Source: Plantago elongata
Lineage: Eukaryota > Streptophyta > Magnoliopsida > Lamiales > Plantaginaceae
Direction of reading: 5' to 3'
Assembly: GCA_036897095.1 (NCBI GenBank)
Contig: JAYMSP010000106.1
Span: 1 to 64,000 of the forward strand
DNA: 64,000 nt
Each line of letters begins with the position of its first letter. The stretch's first letter is position 1. Under the pieces are notes generated by a model. It saw only the letters and a program-made list of their open reading frames with translations. It was not told the origin of the DNA and searched no databases. The position numbers and the translations under genes were made by a program. Below, piece by piece: positions 1 to 10,895 of this stretch.

Positions 1-30
1 AATATATTATGTATGAAAGTTAGAAACTAA

Positions 31-510
31 GATATTGCATCTGGTTCAAGAACTCTAGAAATGTCAAAATGGGTTGTGCACAAAGTCGTTTTTATTGAAG
101 TCCATGCACCTTAAATTCTCCTGCTATAAAAGGGAGGGATCAGTCACATTCAACCGCGAAGATTTTCTAGATGATGATCAGCCTCACCAATGATGTTTGC
201 AAGGGAGAGAATTATGATGTTGCAGCTGGTGCAACAACCCTATTAATGTCGTAAATGAGTTGTGCACAAAATCTTTCCTGCTCAAGTGCATGTACAGTAA
301 AATCACTATTAACCGTGAAATATTTTTTCTAGATGATGAGGGATACATCGATGATGATGTTTGGATGTGAGAGATTAAGATGTTCGGGCTGGTTCAACAA
401 CCCTAGAAATGTCGGAAATTGGTTGACACAAAATCATTCCGCCTGAAGTGTCCCACACACCTTTAATGCTCCAACTCCAAAAGGTAGGGATCAATATTAT
501 TTTACTCGAT
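31..510. repeat. Degenerate tandem repeat, about three units
   Basis: Three diverged units follow one another, starting near 31, 216 and 379, so unit length is about 163-185 bp. Each starts with a form of GATRTTGCATCTGGTTCAA, then shows an AACCCTAGAAATGTCG-like stretch, a GTTGTGCACAAAATC-like stretch and (units 1 and 2) a TTTTCTAGATGATGA-like stretch. No coding sequence is visible. The left edge may continue outside the window. It could be a small satellite block or an old local duplication. Confidence 0.6.
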
Positions 511-1318
511 AACATGTTAATATAAAAAGGCATAATCGTCGCATTTTTTATTTTGAAGATCTACTGATCTAGAGCGATATGATAACATGTCCATTGATAA
601 GTCTGTCACACTTCACACCTCTGCAACAATCAATGATGGTATACGATGATGACAATCTATCGGAAGGATCATAAAAAGTAAAAAAGAAAAAGAAAAAGTA
701 CTCAATTAATTTGAGTTTCACGAGAACATTCTTTTGTCTCGTAACATTATTTCGAGCCACAACCCATAAATTATCGTCGAATGTATAACCGACAAAATAC
801 TAAAAACTTATTATGTTAATTGTGTCTTGTGACTTGTAGTTAAGTGAAGACAAAACAAAATGTTTCATCATGGGTCAAATTACTGAGTGAAGTACAAAAT
901 ACGATAACAAATATGTAATATGGAAATATAGTCGGTCACCTTAATTATACATAGATGCATCATATAATACAGTCTCTGGTCTTTCTTTGTTTATGTTTGA
1001 TTTGAGTTTGTGGGGAAATTAGACCTGAATCATAGGAGTTTAAATTCATCTCTTGTTATGTACTTATGTTGTAATGCCGAATAGATCCAAGCATGTCGAA
1101 TGTGGACTATAATAAGTTGTAGGTAAATCTTGTGCTATATCTTGACAAGAGCTATGTCCAAACTGTACAAAGCAATTACATTTTAAATGCACATGCCTAA
1201 TTTGCTGAAACAATACACTTTTAATGGGCAACTTATGAATGTTTTGGAACCAGTGATTTTAATAAATGAGCACAAAATTTTCTTTTCCATATGAAACTTT
1301 GTTACAGGTTAAAACTAA
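511..1318. other. AT-rich intergenic stretch
   Basis: No gene is supported. A minus-strand ORF near 569-760 is driven by a low-complexity AAAAAG-type run and looks like chance. The part next to 1318 probably holds the 3' UTR of the minus-strand MBD gene. Confidence 0.5.
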
Positions 1319-2022
1319 TCACTCTTTCTTGCTAGTGAAACCATAACTAATACTAAATTCTTCAATTACACTTGCAAAGAATATTGACCCTGATCCAACG
1401 AGCCATTCCTCTGGCACGTTGGGAGGATGCTCGAATGAGGACATCTGGGGAGGATGCTCGAATGAGGGCACATAGGGAGGATGCTCGAATGAGGGCCATG
1501 CCCATTCTCCATCTACCATGGACTTCTCATCTGTGAGGATTCTCGTGTCCGATTGCACACTTGGGTTGGATGGAATGTCACTTGATGGCACCTTCCGCCT
1601 CTTGGGAATGTGAGCCTCACCGTTGAGATACCGAAGCACATCTGGCTTGCACTTGAACTTTTTGCCAGTTTTTGGGTCCGTGTAAATCTTAATCCAAAAC
1701 AAAGATAAAAACCGTAAGTGTACAATATTCTACATTCAAATAGAAACCAAAACATACACACTGACTACATTCCTTGCGACATTGGATTAAAATCGCAAGA
1801 ACACCCATTTTCAAATTTATCTATGGAATTGAAGTACCAACCAAAAGCACAAATACATCAACAAAAACCATCTGTCATAGACACAAACAGGCCAAGATCA
1901 AGAAAGTAAGAAACTCGAAGCCATATTAAATTTTAACGTACCTTTGTTTTGGTTCCGCCGGATCCGATTTTCACCTCGACTGTCCATCCCTCTGGCAACC
2001 AATCTTGATTCTTGCCAGACAT
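1319..2022 (-). CDS. Single methyl-CpG-binding domain (MBD) protein, 149 aa
   Basis: Two exons: 2022-1942 and 1687-1319, joined in phase 0 by a GT/AG intron. The first exon gives the MBD start (DWLPEGWTVEVK, residues 7-18) and the second gives the second half (IYTDPKTGKKFKCKPDVLRYL, near residues 28-48). MBD proteins bind methylated CpG and act in nuclear chromatin silencing; that is family knowledge. The tail carries three copies of a 9-residue unit with core SFEHPP, encoded by a 27-bp tandem repeat at about 1421-1494. The gene lies head-to-tail downstream of the four-MBD gene and shares its exon pattern, so it is probably a short paralogue. ATG 2022 was chosen because it directly precedes the domain and fits the exon phase. 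Whether it is expressed cannot be seen. Confidence 0.75.
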
Positions 2023-2941
2023 CTCTAGAACCTATATGATCTCATGTGTGATTTCTCGACCGTTGTTCATTTCAGGAGTAATGGATGAGAACGCAGTAAT
2101 AAATAGGGCAGAAGGGGCTCAAGGCTGTTAATGTTTATTGCCACAAAATATGTAATGCAATCTGGATTATGGGATTGCTTTAATGTTTGCATAATTGGGT
2201 AAAAGATTCAAGTCTGTTTCATGGAAATTTCATTAATGCTCTTATAATCATTACTGTAAAATTGAATGGCTTTGATGTTTGTATTAATGGAAAAAGTTTC
2301 AAGTCTGTTTCAGGGAATGTTGTTATTATTGTTGACTGTAATCTTTCATCAGAATTCATATCAGTTTCCTTTTTCTTACAGTTTGACAGATACAGAGGAA
2401 TGGAGAATAATTATTAAGAGCCTGCAGATTCTGCTATATGATTTCGAGATTATTTCACACTTCGAATGTGTATGCTTTGCGTATAAACATGAACAGGAAG
2501 AAAAACCTGAATGCCGACACAGATTCTGCTATATGATTTTTGCGATTATTTCACACTTTAAATGCACACATCTTGCTGAAAGAACACGCGCGGAAATAAT
2601 GTGTTAACCATGACAAATACATTAATGTTATCTGTTCAATGTTTATGCCAAAGAGTATAAATTTGATGCTCAAACATCAGTTTTTTTAAACTTTGTTTTT
2701 ATATTCATCTTCGGGAAACTACAGATGGGCTGAGATAAAAATAGAACAACTCTTACATTAACATCATTTTATGTAGTCAAGGTTGTAGAAAATGTCAAGA
2801 TGAGGATCCAAAGAAACAGTGTACAATTCCTCTGTGCTACATTATACAGAATCTAAGCTTTTCCTATATCGATTGAACTCCTCACTTTCATTGAGAGGAT
2901 GCTTACTCAAAGTCTGCAACACACAGCATTCCACAGGTATT
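2023..2941. repeat. Spacer between the MBD genes with short direct repeats
   Basis: No gene is supported. Two direct repeat pairs are visible: a TTCAAGTCTGTTTCA-containing stretch near 2207 and again near 2298, and a GATTCTGCTATATGATTT-containing stretch near 2427 and again near 2522, each followed by similar sequence. ORFs crossing here look like chance. The part next to 2941 is probably the 3' UTR of the four-MBD gene. Confidence 0.45.
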
Positions 2942-5900
2942 TCAGTGTTCGGAGTCCTCACTATCAGTAAGAGAAAGACTGGGTTCAGACCAATTATTGC
3001 CCACCAGTGGAATCTCAGCCTCTATGATGGTCACATCTACTAATTGATCCTCGTCCTCGATAAAGGGATCAGATTGTTTTTCACTCTTTTCATCCTCCTT
3101 GACATAAGTAATTTCATGCTCTTCGATGCACGGAGTATTCAGGGATGTATCTGGCTCATTATACTGGTTCAGATTCTCTGTCCTGTCATCTGTAGGATTC
3201 TCATCTGACTCGTCGCTTGTTTCAGACTGATCGTGTGGAACTTGTGTACGAGCAGCAAGCCTTTTCGAAGTCCTAAAAGGCGAATTGTTCATCTGCTCTT
3301 TTCTCTTATTTCTACGTGCTACATTGTCAACATGCAAAGTTAAAACCAATTACATATTATATAAGACTAATTTAGAAAATAGTTTGACTTGACTGTATTA
3401 CCATTGGTATCTTTGTGTTTGATTGATCTCTGTCCTTTAGCTTCATAAGATGACTAGATTAAGCAACCATAGGTAAAGATTTAGTTAGAGTGCAGCAAAC
3501 ACACAAGCAAAACAGAATTTTCACAAAAGCATTAAATTGACATAATGTGCTTACGACAACTTTAAGCCTAAAACAACCGCTTTCTAAATTCAGAATAGGA
3601 TGTTTCTTTTCTTTTTATTGCAAAGGAGGAATATACGAGAGTCAAAAATAAACCAGATGAAATAACTAGATAACATAAGGAAAATAGAATTTAAGATATA
3701 TAAAAAAGCCAATTATATAGTACTGGTAGTAGTTGTTGTTACTTGTTAGAATGGTTGTCTAGGGGGCTGATTGGGATAGCATTTAAATGCTCCCATTTGG
3801 CTCGATAAACAGTGATTTGGCCTAAAATATACTTCAAATACCCCCATTTCAATTATATTCCAAACACAATTTCATAAAAATCACCACTCAAATGCCATGC
3901 CAATCAGCCCCTAATGTTTGTGAATCAAAGTTTCTAAGTTAACAAACCAGTCATCTTAATAAAAGCGGAAACTAATATATAAGAAGAAACTGAATGATGT
4001 TATGACTCACACTACCAGAATCTTCATAATCTGTTATGGACTTGACCTTTCTTGGATCCTCAATACCTAGGTAGCGACAAGCTTTTGGCATAGAACGGAA
4101 GTAATCTCCAGTAGCAGGATCAATGTAGTACTGGAAAAAATACAGATAAGACAAAAGAAAGCACATGTTGCAGCTGAGCCACAGAATAGCAAGGAAAAAT
4201 GCAGATTACAAAACCTATATGTGAAAAACGTAAAAGAGGTAAACGAGGAGTCAATACCGTCATGTATCGTATCTTGTCACCCCTCTTTCTTTTTACAATT
4301 TCCTTAATCCATCCAGACGGTAAATATTTTGCAACAGATCTTTTCACATTAACCTACAATGTTGGAACAATGGAAATTTCTTTCAGTGTATAAGAAGATT
4401 GTAATACACATAAAGCCGCATTTGCATTCAACTCAGTTATGGCCAACTTCAGAACGACCATCATTTTTCAACCTCCCTTTGATTTTTGGTAAGCATAACA
4501 CTTCCAGCCAACCTTGTTCTTTCTTTGTTTTGTGCATTTCAAGATATATCTCCATAATTGCATTTGAGCTTTTTGCACAGTTAAGGGTATTTATACTTTA
4601 AACTCAGATAATACCAGGAAAGTAAATGAGAAATGTAAAAGCACACTGACAACTTCTGAATCATCTTCTGACTCTTCACTGATAAACTCTTCATCATCTG
4701 CTCCTGGCTTAACCTTTCGTGGATCCTCAATTCCAAGGTAGCGACAAACTTCTACCATTGAACGGAAGTAGAGTCCAGTGGCAGGGTCAATGTAGTACTG
4801 GGAGAATCACAGACAATTAAATATAAGTAAACATTCAGGAAAGCATAATGTGCGACAAGCAAGCAGTGTCAGTAGACTAAATGCATCACAAAATCAGGTC
4901 ACAGCTGAATATTATGATAGTAAATACAGGTCATTACATGGAAAGTAGAGATTATTAAAGAGTTGATACCGTCTCTTTTCTAATCTTGCCATTCTTCTTT
5001 CTGGTTTCAATTTCCTTGATCCACCCTGTTGGTAATTTTTCCGCAACAGTCCTTTCGATATGAATCTACAACATCAGAATTCAGAAGAATACTTAGTTGG
5101 AAGAACCACAGACACATAGCCATTCTGGGAGCTAAAAAGGGTAGAATACTTTTGGAAACTGCACAGATAAACCTGTATCAAAGTATTGAATAGACGTAGA
5201 AAACCTTCACAACATGGAAAATATTGGATAATTTATAACTGGGAACACTTTTGAGGCTAAAAAGATATGTAAGCTATAGACTAGAGGAGCCAAATGGTAC
5301 AGTACTTAGAACACTAAGATCTAGGTGTATGGTTGCATCAGCCTTATTTAATGTATGTTTTCAAAGTCAATGAAATTTCATTTGGTAAAGACTAAAAATC
5401 ACCCTTCTCACCCTGCCGTGCGAAAAGAAAACGAAAAACTCAAAGCCAAGATGGCGAATGATTCTCTGACTCATCACTTACGTTATCTTCGTCATTGTCC
5501 TCGGACTCAACCTTCCCTTCACCCTTTTCTTCGAGATAGCGAAGAGCAGCTTTCACAGACTTGAAGCGATGTCCAGTCACAGGATCAATGTAATACTGGA
5601 AGAATCACAGAAGAGCATGATAAAGTATGCATTCCATGAGAGAAAAGCGCAATGACTATACTGCAAAACACAGTTTACCACGTCATCTCGCGTTATCTCC
5701 CCCTTGTATTTTCTTCTGATTTCTTTAACCCATCCCGTTGGTAATTTATCCGCAGCAGTTTTTTTGACAAAGACCTACAATGTTGGAACACATAATTATT
5801 TTCTTGTATTCGAAAAATGTAACAAGAAAATTTTAAGGTGTGTCTCCCTTATGATGGGATATTACTGTCATCTCATTAGATGGGTTCCACATTTGAAAAA

Positions 5901-6964
5901 ATACAGCGAATTTTATGTATGGAACATCACCCCTGTCAGAATACCAGTTCTAGACAACAAACCAGAAGCGAAGCAAAATTTAAGTCATCTGAATTATCAG
6001 ACATCACTACAATTGCTACTGGTATTCACCTTCTTCGGCTCCTTACGCTTCTGTGGAACATAAACTTCACCCTTGAGATACCTAAGCACCTCTGGCTTGG
6101 TGTAGAATTTGTGACCATTTGCTGGATTGATATAACTCTGGATCAAATACACAAATGGGTTTAGATCAATGACCAAACTAGATACGTTTAAAACACACAA
6201 ATTAAGTCCAACAAACATTATCTGAGTATCTAGCTCCCGAGTGAAGTAATCCATTGAGATGTCTACACATCTTTTCTTTTTTTCTAATGTATCTAATTCC
6301 GTCATCATCATTCATCATAGCTTTAGAAACACTATCACAAATTCACAATCCACGCTACCATGATACAGTAACAGTATGCCTTAAACAATGAAGTCTCCAC
6401 GGCCAGCGATCCACACATGGAACTCCATACACCTCAAGAAATCACTCAAATCAAGCGCTAAACAGATAGCATCCAAGTTACCAAAGAAATTATTGAAATT
6501 CCATCAAATTTTAAGAAAGGAAGTACGAAATAGCCCAGCATAAAATGATCGATGTCTTGATGGTTTACTACTACCGAAGATCGATGAGATAGTCCGTAGA
6601 GGCCATGATTAACCCATTAACACATAAAAAGAACGGGATTTCTCTTAAGAAGCTACCGGTTTTGCTCGACCTAACTAATATTGCTACACCAGAAACTCCA
6701 AATCAAATAAAGCCCTAATCTTTACACCTAAAACAGATGAATCATCACACAAACCAATCCTTCCAATAAAATCTTAACAAAAGCTAAACAGCCAAACAAT
6801 TAACAAAGCAGAAATAGGCCAACATGTAGCTAATTTACCTTTCTTATCCTCCCAAAATCTGTAGATTTCACTTCAACTTTCCAACCCTCTGGCAGCCAGT
6901 ATGGATGCTGACCATGTTGCTGATCACTGAGCTCAGAGTGCTGAGTGAGTTGCAAATCACCCAT
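2942..6964 (-). CDS. Four-domain MBD protein (MBD13-like), about 443 aa
   Basis: Ten exons fit phase exactly: 6964-6839, 6137-6030, 5774-5679, 5595-5482, 5065-4970, 4797-4651, 4353-4258, 4130-4011, 3453-3402, 3318-2942. Exons 1-8 form four pairs, each pair encoding one MBD: a first half with [KYW]LP[TSE]GW and a second half with Y[IY][ND]PxxGxxFxSxxxxxRYL. Exons 3, 5 and 7 are all 96 nt. Between domains lie acidic linkers (for example EESEDDSE). The C-terminal exon has a basic SPFRTSKRLAAR stretch and an acidic tail. Plant multi-MBD proteins (MBD7 with three, MBD13-like) bind methylated CpG in chromatin. An ATG at 7015 in the same frame is an alternative start; 6964 matches the short paralogue better. 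The exact orthologue is not certain. Confidence 0.85.
3762..3911. mobile_element. Tourist-like MITE in an MBD intron
   Basis: About 150 bp with terminal inverted repeats GGGGCTGATTGGGATAGCAT and a matching end CCAATCAGCCCC. The flanks are CTA and TAA, near to the TTA/TAA target duplication of PIF/Harbinger elements. It lies in the intron between exons 8 and 9 of the four-MBD gene. It has no coding capacity. It shares its ends with the element at 22758-23010, and an internal block (CTCGATAAACAGTGATTTGG and following) with the one at 60611-60763. Confidence 0.65.
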
Positions 6965-7015
6965 CTCACACAATGCAAAAACTGATAACGAATCAAGAAC
7001 TTGAACTCGAGTCAA

Positions 7016-7857
7016 ACGGAGAATGATGATTGAAATTTGAAGCTATAATTTAGCATTCTTTTTTTGTGGGCATCAAATCTTTTTCAACCCCAATTTAGTG
7101 TGTCAATTTATACCTGTTGTTGATAGTCACGATGATGAAGAAAGATAATGAGTGCAGATACCAAAATAGTTAGCATGCTTTACGGGGACTGTTGTGTAAT
7201 ATTTGTTCCTCCATTACTTTCATTGCATTTAAGACCTCGCATTTTATCATTTTGCAGTCAAAATTGAAGCTAGTCAAAGTTAAAATGAAATTCTTTTTTA
7301 GTGTTTAAGAATAAAGAGAGTTGAAAGTAAAGTTATAAAATATAGACGGTACGCGCAATAAATAATCTTCGGGCCGCAATGGGTACATTACATTTTTGTT
7401 GTGTGATATATTTATTGCCTCATTTGCTGCAAACATTTTACTCTTTCCAAATTTGTGTTATATACAACTTGATTCTTAAATTTGAGTGTTTGAATTTGAT
7501 TATTAAGTGGGAATTTCAAATGTGATTTGATTCGCCTTTTCTAATCCGTTATAGCATGAGTTACAAAACCGACCTTTTGAGAGACTGTGATTTCGGGTGG
7601 GATAATAACGTTCCTTTGCATAACAGACAGAATCATATTCTGAACATACAAGAACAAATCAAATGCATTTCAAGTCAACTTACATTCATATGTTACTCTT
7701 ATATGCTCTATGTAGTTTGTGTGTACAAAGAAAGCTGAAAAAAATCTTCCTAATGTATACCATGTATATATTTCCACAAAAATAACTATGTAGAGAGAAC
7801 AATCACTATTTGGTTCCGCAGTTTTCTTCTCAACTGAATAGTATGTGGTGTCCTGCA
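7016..7857. other. Intergenic stretch between MBD and CLE genes
   Basis: Probable promoter and 5' UTR of the four-MBD gene near 7016-7200 and 3' UTR of the first CLE gene near 7800-7857. No gene supported. Small ORFs here show no recognisable domain. Confidence 0.4.
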
Positions 7858-8109
7858 TCAGTTGTGGAGAGGATTTGGGCCACAAGGAACGACTCTTCTT
7901 GACACGGTATGGAACTTCTTGGCCTTATTTTCATTCCATCCCTGATAGTGAGGTGTAGTCGAAAAGTACCTCATAAAAGCCGAGTAGAAACTGGCTCTTA
8001 TTCTTTCTTCCTCTGCAGCATGGCTGATATCCCTGCAACTAGAGGGAAGAACCTTTGCAGAAACAATCAAGAGCACGATGAGAAGAAACGAAGTAGTATG
8101 AACCCTCAT
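7858..8109 (-). CDS. CLE peptide precursor with Cys at position 5, 83 aa
   Basis: A single-exon secreted peptide precursor. Residues 1-25 form a hydrophobic signal peptide (TTSFLLIVLLIVSAKVLP). A variable middle follows, then the CLE box RRVVPCGPNPLHN right at the C-terminus. CLE dodecapeptides are released outside the cell and bind CLAVATA1-type LRR receptor kinases. RVVPCGPNPLHN is close to the CLE9/10/11 type, but position 5 is Cys where Ser or Thr is usual. An in-frame Met at 8169 lies too close to the TATA motif at 8181-8190, so 8109 is the likely start. The middle region (ERIRxSFxSxFxxxFSxxPHYxGWNE) is shared with the third CLE gene, so the two are duplicates. Confidence 0.85.
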   Translation of the reverse strand: MRVHTTSFLLIVLLIVSAKVLPSSCRDISHAAEEERIRASFYSAFMRYFSTTPHYQGWNENKAKKFHTVSRRVVPCGPNPLHN

Positions 8110-8180
8110 GTCAGAATGAATGTAGAAAGAATATGATTTTGAAATGTGAGTTGTGATGATTAGGAACAAATAATGGACCT

Positions 8181-8190
8181 TATATATAAT
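8181..8190 (-). promoter_or_regulatory. TATA box of the first CLE gene
   Basis: On the minus strand the sequence is ATTATATATA, about 72-81 bp upstream of the chosen ATG at 8109. A transcription start near 8150 is expected, which supports the shorter start. Confidence 0.45.
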
Positions 8191-9642
8191 AGTTTGTTGA
8201 CAAATTTGAATAGTTGGGTAGCCACTATCTTATGGAATGAAACTGGTGAAGGAAAGGACTATTTAAATGTGAAGTTTAAAAGGTCAACACTTAAAGAAAG
8301 GACACCTTGATACCATCTTGCCGGCCTGCAATAATTCAGTTTTATCAATGAAAAGACAGAATTTAAGTAAGGATAAAAAAGGTGTGAAATTTGATGCATT
8401 GCGAGTTATGTACTGTAAGTCTGTAACAGTTCAAGAAAACCAAGTCCTCACAGGTTTTAGATGAGTGTAACTACATAAAAAGTTGTTTTCGTCTAAGATA
8501 CATTTACTCGTAAGTAGCTTCGATCTGTTTCTTGTCATCCAACTTTGATCTTTTACGCTCAACTGCAACTTCCGTGCTGTTCTCTGCGTGTTTACTATAG
8601 CTACACCTGAACTCCAGGATAAAAACAACAAATGTATAACTACTTTGCTGTCCTTACAAAAAGATGGAATTATCTGGTTTTCCCTAGACTGTTACATTTT
8701 ATGAAGTAGGGTGCATGACATGATGAATCATTCCTATTCAGATATGAATACAAACATACTATAATATATTCCACCCATCATAGTCACTGGAACGTTGTAC
8801 GAATGAACAATAACATGGTGATATCTCATATCTGAAAGATGCCATCTGGTTGGCCTGCAGAGTTCTTTGGAGTTGACAAAATGAAAAAAAAAGGCTTAAA
8901 CTACGCAATGATTAAAAATTTGAAGTGCATGAACAGAAGCTAGTATATATTTGAATTTCATACTGAGAAATGTTTCAATATTTGATGTATTGTCAACAGA
9001 TCATCAGAGACGAGGCTTTGCGTTCTGTTTGTTAAAATAACCAAAAGGTCAACTATTTGTTATTTTGGATTGCCTTATGACTTCTGCAACCAGATACCTG
9101 TGTCTTGAGTAATTGTATTATTTTGATGATTTGGTTACTTGTATTCTAAGCTACACTGAAGTTTATTGTATTTTTGTTCTGACTTTTGGATCCCCTTCCA
9201 ATACTGAAGTATTACTCAAAACATTTTCGCTGCTTTGGGCATTGATGACTACAAGAAATTACTTCAAGTTGATCAATATAAGTCTGCAGGAACATCATTT
9301 GTGGCCGAGTTCCAGCATCCATTCTGTAGCAAACTGGGGCGATTTGCCACTAATTTTTTCCTTCGTCGTAAGCTGTTTAGCTAGCTGTATTTTAGTGTAG
9401 AATTTGGAACAGCATACATATGTGATATTTTTGAAGTTGAAGTTGGCAGAAGTGTATATATCATTATGAAAATATGTAGAATTTTACATGCATGAGTTCA
9501 AATATGTTATCCAGAAAGATAGAACCGAAACAAACAATAAACAAGCATAAATTTATAAACAATATGTTCAAGCAAAACAATTGCTGAAATGTTGAATACG
9601 CGTAGGCTTTGTAATTTAGAGAGTTCACTTGAATCGTGTGCA
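8191..9642. other. Spacer inside the CLE cluster
   Basis: About 1.4 kb with no supported gene. ORFs near 8431-8631 (minus) and 9113-9400 (plus) have no CLE box, signal peptide plus motif, or other recognisable domain. The last 100 bases are probably 3' UTR of the middle CLE-like gene. Confidence 0.4.
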
Positions 9643-9849
9643 TCAGTTGTTGACTGCATAGCTGGGGCTAGTAGGAACTCTCCTTCTTGACAGCACGTGC
9701 AATATCTTGGCCTTCGGGTGGATATTTTTACTCGCTGCTTTTGGTGCTTTAGGCTTAGCACGGTAAACAGGCCTGCAACTGGTAGTATGGACCTGTGCTA
9801 AAATGAGCATCAAAGCCAGAAACAAGAACGAGATAGCTCGAATTTTCAT
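9643..9849 (-). CDS. Degenerate CLE-like peptide precursor, 68 aa
   Basis: Single-exon ORF with a clear signal peptide (residues 1-24: KIRAISFLFLALMLILAQV), a basic middle rich in Lys and Pro, and a C-terminus SRRRVPTSPSYAVNN. The place and start of this end match a CLE box (RxVPTGPNPxHN), but Gly and the last PNPLHN part are replaced. It lies between two normal CLE genes on the same strand and its upstream TATA-like site fits. It may be a diverged CLE with a new peptide, or a decaying copy with an open frame. A broken copy at 41398-41632 reads closer to CLE at the end (RVPRNPINPLNN), so the ancestor was probably a CLE. Confidence 0.65.
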   Translation of the reverse strand: MKIRAISFLFLALMLILAQVHTTSCRPVYRAKPKAPKAASKNIHPKAKILHVLSRRRVPTSPSYAVNN

Positions 9850-9929
9850 ATCTGAATAAATGTGAAAAAGAATAACTTGAATTGAGAAAAATAGCTTGTA
9901 GATATCAGCTATGATCATGAGTATGGTAG

Positions 9930-9937
9930 TTATATAC
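9930..9937 (-). promoter_or_regulatory. TATA-like box of the middle CLE-like gene
   Basis: Minus-strand GTATATAA about 80 bp upstream of the ATG at 9849. It argues against the far upstream in-frame Met at 10041. Confidence 0.4.
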
Positions 9938-10513
9938 AACATGGATTGGCGGTGTTGAGAATAAAACAGGTAGATTTTATTTAAGAAACCGGAAAACAAA
10001 GTATAAAGAACATTCAGGGCCAATAATTCCATGTGACTCAAATTCTAATTATTGTGTTTGTCAAACCATATACAATCAAAGACATACAGATATATTATGT
10101 GTCTACCATTGATAACTAGTTTTACGACCCATTGATGAATCCCGTGTGCTATTATTTGTGTTTCACTGTATCTTTCTGTTTGAAGAACAGTTATTTTTGC
10201 CTGTTAACAATGAAATAGGACAGATAAATATGATCTGTTTATGCACTTATGCTAGATGGTTCCTGTGTAGCACAGGCTAACGGTACTGTTCTTGTGTCTA
10301 TGCATATATACATCAAGTTTGTGTAGCATTTCCTGAAACAGAACGCGTAGAAAATTTAATCGATATATTAAGAACGACCATGGTAATTAATAAAACATAT
10401 ACAAAAGATTAACTGATCCCCTATGTTTACATAAAAAAAATATGATACTGAGAATATCTAGTCCACCAAAAACACTAAGGGGTTGCTTCTTGCTTGAAAT
10501 TTCGGTTCATGAA

Positions 10514-10789
10514 TCAGTTGTGCAAACGATTGGGCCCTGATGGCACAACCCGTCGTGAAACAGCATGCAATTCCTTTTGTTCGTGCTCGTTCCATCCTGC
10601 ATAATGAGGAACAGCAGAGAAGTGCTTCAAGAAAAAGGAGTTGAAGTTGGATCTGATTCTTTCTTCAGAATTCACATTTTCTGCAGCACTTTTGGTCATG
10701 ATGTGCCTGCAACTCGATATCTGAATAGATCCTACTAGAATGATAAGAAGGAGAAATATCTGGGAAGCTACCAATAGTCTCTTGGTCAT
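10514..10789 (-). CDS. CLE peptide precursor with Arg at position 9, 91 aa
   Basis: Single-exon secreted precursor. Residues 1-27 are a signal peptide (LLVASQIFLLLIILVGS). The middle carries ERIRSNFNSFFLKHFS and PHYAGWNE, as in the first CLE gene. The last 13 residues are RRVVPSGPNRLHN, a CLE box near the CLE9/10/11 type (RLVPSGPNPLHN in Arabidopsis CLE9/10). Position 9 is Arg, where Pro is usual; position 7 Pro, the site of hydroxylation and arabinosylation in known CLEs, is kept. A TATA box sits at 10888-10895. A broken inverted copy lies at 40150-40433 and has the same Arg9, so this change predates the duplication. Confidence 0.88.
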   Translation of the reverse strand: MTKRLLVASQIFLLLIILVGSIQISSCRHIMTKSAAENVNSEERIRSNFNSFFLKHFSAVPHYAGWNEHEQKELHAVSRRVVPSGPNRLHN

Positions 10790-10887
10790 ATCTAAATCAG
10801 CAGAAAACAAAGGAAGTAAGCAAAATTTTAATTGAGAACTAAGCTCTTTTAGATATGGTAGGTGTAAATGCAACTAGGTTGACGGTG

Positions 10888-10895
10888 AATTTATA
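10888..10895 (-). promoter_or_regulatory. TATA box of the third CLE gene
   Basis: Minus-strand TATAAATT about 100 bp upstream of the ATG at 10789. The surrounding promoter sequence recurs in inverted form near 40080-40130, next to the broken CLE copy. Confidence 0.5.

Noticed and set aside
569-760. Minus ORF with poly-Phe
   Set aside because: Made by an AAAAAG low-complexity run; no support.
8110-8169. Upstream Met for the first CLE gene
   Set aside because: It would start at or before the expected transcription start given the TATA box at 8181-8190, and would place residues before the signal peptide.
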